DNA of 5,359 nt from an uncultured Oscillospiraceae bacterium (GTDB lineage Bacteria; Bacillota; Clostridia; Oscillospirales; Ruminococcaceae). The notes beneath the pieces are model-generated. The model was given only the letters and a program-made list of their open reading frames with translations. It was not told where the DNA came from and ran no database searches. A program made the translations under genes and the position numbers. The stretch covers positions 1 through 5,359 of the forward strand of contig CAKSHG010000159.1 of the NCBI GenBank assembly GCA_934456315.1, in the 5' to 3' direction. This document shows positions 1-5,359 of this stretch, in pieces (position 1 is the first letter of the stretch; each line of letters starts with the position of its first letter).

Positions 1-687
1 CTGCGCAAGGAGTACAAGCTCGAGGGCGGGGAATCCGTAGTAGCGCTGAAGCGCATAAACCTCGATATAATGGAGGGCGAACTCTGTTGCATATTCGGTA
101 CGTCCGGCTCGGGTAAATCCACGCTGCTGAATCAGCTCGCCGGTCTTGAAAAACCGACGTTCGGCGATGTTTACATAAGGGGAGTCCCGATAACCAGGCT
201 GACCGAGAATCAGCTTGCGGCGTTCCGGCAGAAGCACATCGGATTCGTGTTCCAGTCGTATAATCTGCTGCCGTTCATGACTGCGGTGGAAAACGTTGCC
301 ATGCCGCTGATGTTCCGCGGCGACAGCAAGCGCGATCGTACCAGACGCGCCGTTTCGATGCTGAAAAAGGTCGGACTGGGGAACCGTCTGAAGCACTATC
401 CGCGGCAGATGTCCGGCGGACAGCAGCAGCGAGTCGGAATAGCCAGGGCGTTCGTTGCGAAGCCCGACGTGGTTTTCGCGGACGAGCCGACCGGAAACCT
501 CGATTCCAAGACGACCATCGAGGTAATGGACATGATAAAATCCTTTGCAAGGAAATATAATCAGACTATAGTACTTGTAACGCACGATCCGGAGCTTGCG
601 CAGTACGCAGACAGAATAGTGACGCTTGTGGACGGACGAATAGTAAGCGATACAAAAGGAGAGAACAATGAGCAAGAGAACAAGTAA
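1..687 (+). CDS. ABC transporter ATP-binding protein, MacB/LolD type (5'-truncated by window edge)
   Basis: Cytoplasmic ATPase subunit that would bind and hydrolyse ATP as a dimer to drive the MacB/FtsX-like permease encoded two genes downstream. The reading frame is open from base 1, and 228 residues are visible. The family is usually about 220-255 residues, so only a short N-terminus is missing. Visible residues (numbered from base 1): A-loop Tyr5; Walker [10 protein letters not shown] 33-41 (Thr where Pro is usual); Q-loop Gln85 in FVFQS; signature MSGGQ 137-141 (Met replaces the usual Leu); Walker B with Asp161 and catalytic Glu162; D-loop GNLD 165-168; H-loop His195. All catalytic elements are intact. 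The ATG at 70 is not the start, because it would remove the A-loop and first strand. The C-terminus is short and polar, without an extra domain. The 3' end overlaps the next gene by 20 nt in another frame, which suggests translational coupling. ABC ATPase identity is certain; the MacB/LolD subgroup rests on motif style and the partner permease. Confidence 0.96.
   Translation: MRKEYKLEGGESVVALKRINLDIMEGELCCIFGTSGSGKSTLLNQLAGLEKPTFGDVYIRGVPITRLTENQLAAFRQKHIGFVFQSYNLLPFMTAVENVAMPLMFRGDSKRDRTRRAVSMLKKVGLGNRLKHYPRQMSGGQQQRVGIARAFVAKPDVVFADEPTGNLDSKTTIEVMDMIKSFARKYNQTIVLVTHDPELAQYADRIVTLVDGRIVSDTKGENNEQENK
655..663 (+). promoter_or_regulatory. Ribosome binding site for the surface-protein gene
   Basis: AAAGGAGAG lies inside the last codons of the ATPase gene, with 6 nt between GGAG and the ATG at 668. 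It is a strong Shine-Dalgarno match and fixes the start of the surface protein, which is also the only start that gives a complete signal peptide. Confidence 0.88.
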
Positions 688-3600
688 GGTATTATCAATA
701 CTGCTGGGGGCGGCGCTGATAACCACAACGGTGCCGGCAGTTCCTACAGCGGCGTTCGCGGAGGGCGGCGACCCCGCCGTGACCACTACGCCGGAAACGA
801 CAGCGTCCACTACGCCTACAACGCCGACAGAGCCGGAGGAGCTGACGCTGAACCCGGTCGTAGTGAACTACAGCATTCTTGATACAAAGAACCAGAAAGC
901 CGTCAATACTATCTATCACAACACGACCTTCACGCTGAAAATGTCCATCAAGGATATCAAGGTCAAGACCTCCCAGGTACCCGGCGGCAAAGCGGGGATA
1001 GACTTTCTGAAGAGCGTCGACAGCTTCAAGGGAACGCTGGACAGCCTGACGGTGACCTCGACCGGGGACGAACTGCTGAAGTACGATGTAGTCCTCAAGG
1101 ACTGCAAATGGGTAGGCGACGACAAGAGCTTCGGCTTCAAGGTAGGCTACACCGGCGGCAGCGATTACGTTGACGGCTCCGTGAACGTGCTGGAGTGCAC
1201 CGTTCCGGACAGCACTCCCGACCCGGTGGTGAACAATCCCGAGCCGATAATCAAGATCACGGCGGTCGAGCCTGACCACCCCATCAAGGCGGGCGACGAG
1301 GGCGAATTCCAGATACGACTGAAGAACCTTGGCACAACTGCGGCGTACAATATCCTTGCGGAAGTAAGCTCCTCCGAGGAGATACTCATCAAGGAGGGAA
1401 CCGGCACGCAGGATATCGAGAGCCTGGGCTTCAAGGACGAGAAGATACTCACCATAAAGTATAAGGCGCTCGAAAAGATAAACTCCGAAAAGCAGAGCTT
1501 CACCGTAAATCTGCGTTACTACTATGACAACGGCTCCACCGAAACCACCGGCAGCACGAGCGCGCAGGTGAACGCTGCGGCGGAGATATCCACAGTAGAA
1601 AAGGTGTATCCGGTAATCGAGGCAGGATTCTCCATGGCAGAGGCTGACATAGAGCCGGACAGCACCTACAGCGGAGTGCTCACCATCAAGAACACCGGTA
1701 CGGCGGACATGAAGGGGCTGTATGTGAACTTCACAAGCTCCGATGATATCGTTATAACCGACGGCACAGCCTCCAGGTATTTTGATGATATCCCCATCGG
1801 AACGACCAAGCAGATAACCATGAAGTTCCGTACCATGAAAGACATCACGACTATCCGCCAGACCATCACCGCGAGCCTGAAGTACAACTACGTCATGGGC
1901 AGCGAAGAAAAGGACGGCTCCTATGAGGAAACCTATGTGATGTTCGGTCAGAAGGCGGAGGAAACCGCCCCGTTACCGCTTATCACTTCCAAGCCCCTCG
2001 ACTTTGACCTCGAGGCAGGAAAGAGCTACCGCAAGGCATTCTATATCGTAAACAAGGGCAACGAGGACATGGAAAACGTAACCGTCAAGGTAAAGGGCGG
2101 CGAGGGCGTCAACATCACCCAGGGCACCGACAATTTCTTTGTTGAGAAGATAAAGGCAGGCGCTGAAAAGCGTATCCTGGTGCGCTTTGACACCGCTGCG
2201 GAGCTTTCCAGCGTAAACCAGACCCTCGACGTCGAGGTGGAGTACCGCTACGACAAGAGCGGCACCAAGACGGTTGAAACCAAGACCGGGACCATCACCA
2301 TGAATTCCAGCGTTTCTACCGCGCCCGTGCTGCGCATTTCCGGCGAGAAGCTGGATTCCGCGATAGTACCGAACACCGAGTACGAATACACGATAACCGT
2401 CAAGAACTACGGCGACATCACCGTAAGGGACGTGTTCGTTGACCTCACGAGCACAGACGCATTCTACTTCCTCGATGGGACCGAATCCGCGTTCATCGAC
2501 ATTATCCGTCCGCAGGACACTGCGACATTCAAGGTCAGATTCAAGACCCTCGAGGACATCACCTCCGCGAAGCAGGGAATAACCGCCGCAATGAAGTACA
2601 GCTACGGCAGGAATACTTCCATCAAGCAGGGCGAGAGCAGCTCCTCCGCGACCATCATCGCCGCTCCCAATAAGGCGGGCGACGGTAAGGACACCGGAGC
2701 GGCTCCGAACATCATCATCGGCAGATACGACATCGGCGCCGACCAGATAGCCGCAGGTGATGTTTTCACGCTCGACCTCGATTTCTACAACACCAACGCA
2801 ACTACCGCAGTCGAGAACATGGTGATGACCGTCAACGCAAGCGGCGACCTGTCCATTTACGGCGGCAGCAGCTCGTTCTATTATGCGAGCCTTCCGGCGG
2901 CGGGCGCAGCGAGCGAGTCCGTACAGTTAAGGGCGCTTCCTACTGCGGCGACCGGAACTTCCTCGGTTTCCGTTTCGTTCAAGTACGATTACCTTGTAGG
3001 CGACACCCGTACCAGCATGACCTCCGAGCAGACCATCTACGTTCCGCTCTACCAGCCGGATAAGCTGACCCTTTCCGTAAGCAAGCCTACATATGATATC
3101 TACGTCGGCAACGAGGTGTACATCACCCTTAGCTACATGAACAAGGGACGCGCAGACGCATCCAACGTAAAGGTCGAGATAGTCAGCGCTTCCGGCAGCT
3201 CCGACGAGGGTCCTGTCGACGACAACACCAATATCGGCGGAAAGACCTCCGAGTCCGCTGGTTCTGCTACCTATGATATCCCCGCAATGGACGGCGAGCA
3301 GCCGATGTTATCCATTGCGTCCGACAAGATGGTCGCAACTGACGGAGTTATAGATGCGGGCTACATTGACGGTGGGGCGATGGGCGATGCCGGATATGTA
3401 GACGGCGGCTACATCGACGACGGCTCAATGGGCGGCTACGACGATTACAGCGACCCGGGATACACCGCGCTCAACACTGAAAAGGTGATAGGCAACATCG
3501 CAGCCGGCGGCAACGGCACGGCGGATTTCGTTATCACTCCCACCAGAGCCGGCGAGGTAAGCTTCGTGCTCAAGGTAACATACGAGGATTCCAACATGAA

Positions 3601-3892
3601 CGAGATCGTGAAGGAGCTTCCCGTTACCCTGAACGTCATCGAGCAGCAGTGGGATTTTCCCGACTACCCCATGACAATGGAAACTACAGACGTCGACGGC
3701 GAGGGCGGATTCCCGTGGCTGGTAGTTATCATCGGCGGCGCAGTGCTCGTTGCAGCAGGCGTTGTAGTGCTCATCGTCGTACTTACTAAGAAGCACAGGA
3801 AGGGCAAGAAGCTCACGGCTGACGATATCGACTGGGAGGACGATCTTGACGAGGACGAAAAGTCCGACAGTGACGATACGACAAAGGTTTAA
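668..3892 (+). CDS. Secreted, C-terminally membrane-anchored CARDB/NEW3-like Ig-repeat surface protein
   Basis: A 1074-residue envelope protein, probably the extracytoplasmic partner of the flanking ABC transporter. Order of parts: Sec signal peptide 1-31 (basic start, hydrophobic core, likely cut after AFA at 31); Thr/Pro-rich stretch 38-58; N-terminal beta-rich domain of unrecognised family about 59-185, holding Cys146 and Cys177, the only cysteines; Ig-like repeats at about 191-303, 314-428, 434-548, 552-666 and 679-796; a sixth repeat from 797 to about 1000, split by an insertion at about 842-937; a linker; one transmembrane helix 1017-1039; a basic stop-transfer KKHRKGKK 1041-1048; and an acidic cytoplasmic tail to 1074. 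There is no lipobox and no LPXTG motif. The repeats resemble CARDB/COG1361-type domains, which often carry cell-adhesion or surface roles, but I recognise no binding or catalytic site. The start is set by the strong ribosome site at 655-663. The gene lies between ATPase and permease, which favours a dedicated subunit over an unrelated adhesin. Architecture is seen; function is inferred. Confidence 0.93.
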   Translation: MSKRTSKVLSILLGAALITTTVPAVPTAAFAEGGDPAVTTTPETTASTTPTTPTEPEELTLNPVVVNYSILDTKNQKAVNTIYHNTTFTLKMSIKDIKVKTSQVPGGKAGIDFLKSVDSFKGTLDSLTVTSTGDELLKYDVVLKDCKWVGDDKSFGFKVGYTGGSDYVDGSVNVLECTVPDSTPDPVVNNPEPIIKITAVEPDHPIKAGDEGEFQIRLKNLGTTAAYNILAEVSSSEEILIKEGTGTQDIESLGFKDEKILTIKYKALEKINSEKQSFTVNLRYYYDNGSTETTGSTSAQVNAAAEISTVEKVYPVIEAGFSMAEADIEPDSTYSGVLTIKNTGTADMKGLYVNFTSSDDIVITDGTASRYFDDIPIGTTKQITMKFRTMKDITTIRQTITASLKYNYVMGSEEKDGSYEETYVMFGQKAEETAPLPLITSKPLDFDLEAGKSYRKAFYIVNKGNEDMENVTVKVKGGEGVNITQGTDNFFVEKIKAGAEKRILVRFDTAAELSSVNQTLDVEVEYRYDKSGTKTVETKTGTITMNSSVSTAPVLRISGEKLDSAIVPNTEYEYTITVKNYGDITVRDVFVDLTSTDAFYFLDGTESAFIDIIRPQDTATFKVRFKTLEDITSAKQGITAAMKYSYGRNTSIKQGESSSSATIIAAPNKAGDGKDTGAAPNIIIGRYDIGADQIAAGDVFTLDLDFYNTNATTAVENMVMTVNASGDLSIYGGSSSFYYASLPAAGAASESVQLRALPTAATGTSSVSVSFKYDYLVGDTRTSMTSEQTIYVPLYQPDKLTLSVSKPTYDIYVGNEVYITLSYMNKGRADASNVKVEIVSASGSSDEGPVDDNTNIGGKTSESAGSATYDIPAMDGEQPMLSIASDKMVATDGVIDAGYIDGGAMGDAGYVDGGYIDDGSMGGYDDYSDPGYTALNTEKVIGNIAAGGNGTADFVITPTRAGEVSFVLKVTYEDSNMNEIVKELPVTLNVIEQQWDFPDYPMTMETTDVDGEGGFPWLVVIIGGAVLVAAGVVVLIVVLTKKHRKGKKLTADDIDWEDDLDEDEKSDSDDTTKV
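1238..3055 (+). repeat. Five tandem CARDB-like protein repeats (coding)
   Basis: Five successive units of about 115-120 residues, at residues 191-303, 314-428, 434-548, 552-666 and 679-796 of the surface protein. Each opens with a short strand and a phrase like (L/I)xxG(K/D)xxxxxxxxxNxG, and closes with an (L/V)xYxY strand. Units 1-4 share a late motif: KYKALEKINSEKQ at 264, KFRTMKDITTIRQ at 386, RFDTAAELSSVNQ at 506 and RFKTLEDITSAKQ at 624, a spacing of 118-122 residues. Unit 5 keeps the fold-like pattern (FKYDY near its end) but has lost this motif. Similarity is at protein level; no long exact DNA repeats were seen, so the duplications look old. Confidence 0.8.
3350..3463 (+). repeat. Gly/Asp/Tyr-rich low-complexity segment (coding, residues 895-932)
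   Basis: Within the surface protein, residues 895-932 consist almost only of Gly, Asp, Tyr, Ile/Val, Met, Ala and Ser. The unit GY(I/V)D(G/D)G occurs as GYIDGG, GYVDGG and GYIDDG, with MG steps between. At DNA level the copies are related but not identical. The segment lies in the insertion that splits the sixth Ig-like repeat and is probably a flexible, exposed acidic loop. It does not fit the EF-hand loop spacing. Confidence 0.7.
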
Positions 3893-3906
3893 TGGTGACG
3901 AGCCAT
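3892..3906 (+). promoter_or_regulatory. Weak ribosome binding site and small hairpin at the permease start
   Basis: GGTGA at 3894-3898 is a modest Shine-Dalgarno match 6 nt before the ATG at 3905. ATGGT at 3892-3896 can pair with GCCAT at 3902-3906 (four Watson-Crick pairs plus one wobble, 5-nt loop), which would cover both the ribosome site and most of the start codon. The preceding gene stops at 3890-3892, so a terminating ribosome would open the structure. A TGA at 3896-3898 blocks any longer in-frame start, which makes 3905 the first possible start. The regulatory role of the hairpin is inference. Confidence 0.4.
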
Positions 3907-5299
3907 GAAAATTCTAGACATGATAAAGATGTGCCTGCAAAACCTGACGCGCAGGAAGTCGAGAACTATCCTGACTGTCCTGGGCGTCGTGGTTGGCTGC
4001 TGTGCCATCGTAACTATGATGTCGATAGGCTTCGGAGTCCAGAATTCGCAGCAGATAATGCTTGAGGGCATGGGCGACCTTACCCTTATCCAGGTCTACT
4101 CCGGCGGACGAAAGGACACCAAGCTCGACGACAACGCGATAAAAAAGTTCCAGAACATCGCCAACGTTGACGTTGCGCTCGGAAAGAGCCAGCTGAACAA
4201 CGTTAACATGACGGTGTACGCAGGCGACAATGACCGCTACCAGATGCAGTGGGTGAATGTCGTCGGAATAAACAAGGACGCGATGGAGAAGTTCGGATTC
4301 CAGCTCATCGAAGGCTCCTATCCGAAGAACAGCTTCGAGGTGCTTGCGGGACAGTACGCGGCGTATAACCTCCAGGACTCCATGCGCCCCGACGGAAACA
4401 ATACAATCAGCCGCTGGGATTACATGTACAGCTACGACCCCAACACCGGCGAAATGACGGAAAACGACCCGTCCGCGCTTCCGGAGCCTTACATGCAGCT
4501 CAACGGGCAGACATTAAAGCTCGAGCTTTACAGCTACGAGAACTACGATGTCAAGAAGTATCAGGACGTCAAGGTCACCGGCATAGTCAAGGAGGACTAC
4601 AATAAGGACTACGCGACCAGCGAGGGCCTGATATTCTTCACGTCCGACCTCCAGGCGCTGTATAAGATGTTCTACCCGAGCGCGAACACGAACGCCATGG
4701 AGTACAGCGAGATATACGTCAAGGCTAAGGACATCTCCCAGGTCGCTGACATCGAAAGCGCGATAAAGAAGCTGGGCTACTCCACCTATTCGATGGAGTC
4801 CGTCCGCAAGCCCCTCGAGGAGGAGGCGCGCAAGCAGCAGATGATGCTTGGCGGACTTGGCGCGGTATCGCTGTTCGTTGCGGCACTGGGCATTACTAAC
4901 ACGATGATAATGTCGATATCCGAGCGTACCCGCGAGATCGGCGTCATGAAAGCGCTGGGCTGCTTCCTCGGAAACATCCGTTCCGTGTTCCTCATGGAAG
5001 CGGGATTCATCGGACTTATCGGCGGGATCATCGGCAGCGTGCTGAGCTTCTTCATATCGGTGGGGATGAACGTCTTTACCAATGAAGCCGCACAGTCGAT
5101 ACAAATAACCGACCTCGCGACCCTCTGGACGAAGATAACCACCGCGATGGACCCGGCGAACAGCCCTATGTCCATCGTGCCGCTGTGGCTTTACGGATTT
5201 GCTATCCTCTTTTCAATATGCATCGGACTCGGTTCGGGATTCTACCCGGCAAACAAGGCGGTGCACATCTCCGCGATGGAGGCTATCAAGCGCGAGTGA
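3905..5299 (+). CDS. ABC transporter permease, MacB/FtsX family
   Basis: A 464-residue inner-membrane subunit with the four-helix MacB topology, the partner of the ATPase at the start of the window. Residues 1-19 form a basic cytoplasmic amphipathic start (NLTRRKSRT). TM1 is about 20-42, followed by a large extracytoplasmic region about 45-312 (MacB_PCD-like). The FtsX domain follows, with TM2 about 313-337, the cytoplasmic coupling segment SERTREIGVMKALGC at 339-353, TM3 about 360-390 and TM4 about 424-444. The protein ends with FYPANKAVHISAMEAIKRE, typical of the family. MacB-type permeases couple ATPase closure to movement of the extracytoplasmic domain rather than moving substrate through the membrane. 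The length fits a stand-alone MacB permease (about 400-470), unlike E. coli MacB, where the ATPase is fused. Residues about 158-200 are a Tyr/Asp/Pro-rich insertion not expected in the minimal family pattern. The ectodomain has no cysteine. Family assignment is firm; the substrate is unknown. Confidence 0.95.
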   Translation: MKILDMIKMCLQNLTRRKSRTILTVLGVVVGCCAIVTMMSIGFGVQNSQQIMLEGMGDLTLIQVYSGGRKDTKLDDNAIKKFQNIANVDVALGKSQLNNVNMTVYAGDNDRYQMQWVNVVGINKDAMEKFGFQLIEGSYPKNSFEVLAGQYAAYNLQDSMRPDGNNTISRWDYMYSYDPNTGEMTENDPSALPEPYMQLNGQTLKLELYSYENYDVKKYQDVKVTGIVKEDYNKDYATSEGLIFFTSDLQALYKMFYPSANTNAMEYSEIYVKAKDISQVADIESAIKKLGYSTYSMESVRKPLEEEARKQQMMLGGLGAVSLFVAALGITNTMIMSISERTREIGVMKALGCFLGNIRSVFLMEAGFIGLIGGIIGSVLSFFISVGMNVFTNEAAQSIQITDLATLWTKITTAMDPANSPMSIVPLWLYGFAILFSICIGLGSGFYPANKAVHISAMEAIKRE

Positions 5300-5305
5300 C
5301 AGACT

Positions 5306-5335
5306 TTGCGGTGTAAAACGTGAACGCGTTATAAT
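5306..5335 (+). promoter_or_regulatory. Possible sigma-A-type promoter downstream of the module
   Basis: A perfect TATAAT at 5330-5335 is preceded at 18 nt by TTGCGG at 5306-5311, which matches the -35 consensus only in its first three bases. It sits in the 60-nt stretch after the permease stop, in a short AT-rich patch, and would point to a gene outside the window. A TATAAT can arise by chance in ATAATAA sequence, so this is tentative. No hairpin with a U-run was seen in this stretch, only the 8-nt palindrome AACGCGTT at 5323-5330. Confidence 0.35.
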
Positions 5336-5359
5336 AATAACAAAGAGCAGGCTGACGAA

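Noticed and set aside
70..687. ATG at 70 as the true start of the ATPase
   Set aside because: The frame is open and typical of ABC ATPases back to base 1, including the A-loop tyrosine. Starting at 70 would leave an incomplete nucleotide-binding fold.
695..1279. 194-codon open frame on the minus strand inside the surface-protein gene
   Set aside because: Its Arg/His/Gly-rich product has no domain pattern, and the plus-strand frame has a signal peptide, a ribosome site and a coherent architecture. It is a codon-bias shadow.
3350..3463. EF-hand or dockerin-type calcium loops in the Gly/Asp/Tyr-rich segment
   Set aside because: The Asp residues do not fall at the 1-3-5-12 loop positions and there is no flanking helix pattern. 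Weak metal binding cannot be excluded, but no known motif fits.
3425..3796. 123-codon minus-strand open frame near the end of the surface-protein gene
   Set aside because: Covered by coding sequence for the last Ig-like half-domain and transmembrane helix; composition shows no domain.
3701..3889. LPXTG-type sortase signal at the C-terminus of the surface protein
   Set aside because: There is a hydrophobic helix followed by basic residues but no LPXTG-like pentapeptide before it, and the roughly 34-residue tail is far longer than a sortase signal tail. A plain transmembrane anchor fits better.
3892..4065. 57-residue frame starting at the TAATG stop-start overlap after the surface protein
   Set aside because: The stop-start overlap is tempting, but the frame ends after 57 codons and lies over the permease's conserved N-terminus and TM1 in another frame. 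Its product looks like out-of-frame translation.
4514..5104. 196-codon open frame on the minus strand inside the permease gene
   Set aside because: It lies opposite the conserved FtsX coupling segment and helices; its product is His/Arg/Ala-rich with no recognisable fold.
5323..5335. Intrinsic terminator after the permease
   Set aside because: AACGCGTT is only an 8-nt palindrome with no loop, and the following sequence alternates A and T rather than forming a T-run.

Overview
The window holds one compact, same-strand three-gene module that looks like a cell-envelope ABC transport system. The layout is: (1) a MacB/LolD-type ABC ATPase whose first few codons lie upstream of the window (1-687); (2) a 1074-residue, single-pass, C-terminally anchored surface protein built from tandem CARDB/NEW3-like Ig-fold repeats (668-3892); and (3) a MacB/FtsX-type permease (3905-5299). 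About 60 nt of non-coding sequence follow, with a possible promoter for a gene outside the window. No RNA gene, mobile element, CRISPR array or convincing intrinsic terminator was seen.

The likely host is a monoderm Clostridia-type Firmicute, perhaps an Oscillospiraceae/Ruminococcus-like gut bacterium. The reasons are purine-rich Shine-Dalgarno sites, a Gram-positive-style Sec signal peptide, a surface protein held by a C-terminal helix rather than a lipobox, and moderately GC-rich codons (judged by eye) that still use ATA for Ile and AGG/AGA for Arg. This placement is inference; no phylogenetic marker is present.

The genes are tightly linked: ATPase and surface protein overlap by 20 nt, and surface protein and permease are 12 nt apart. 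The simplest reading is a complex in which two ATPase copies drive two permease copies by the mechanotransmission mechanism known for MacB/LolCDE/FtsEX. The long Ig-repeat protein, encoded between them, would be the extracytoplasmic partner, in the genomic place where diderms use the adaptor MacA. The transported substrate, or whether anything is transported at all, cannot be read from the sequence.

The least ordinary parts are: the six-domain ectodomain whose last domain is interrupted by a roughly 95-residue Gly/Asp/Tyr-rich insertion; the very acidic cytoplasmic tail of the surface protein; the only two cysteines of the mature surface protein, both in its N-terminal domain; and a roughly 43-residue Tyr/Asp/Pro-rich insertion in the permease ectodomain. 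The module type itself is probably not new: CARDB-like proteins next to ABC genes occur in Clostridia and archaea. Its mechanism is, as far as I know, poorly described.
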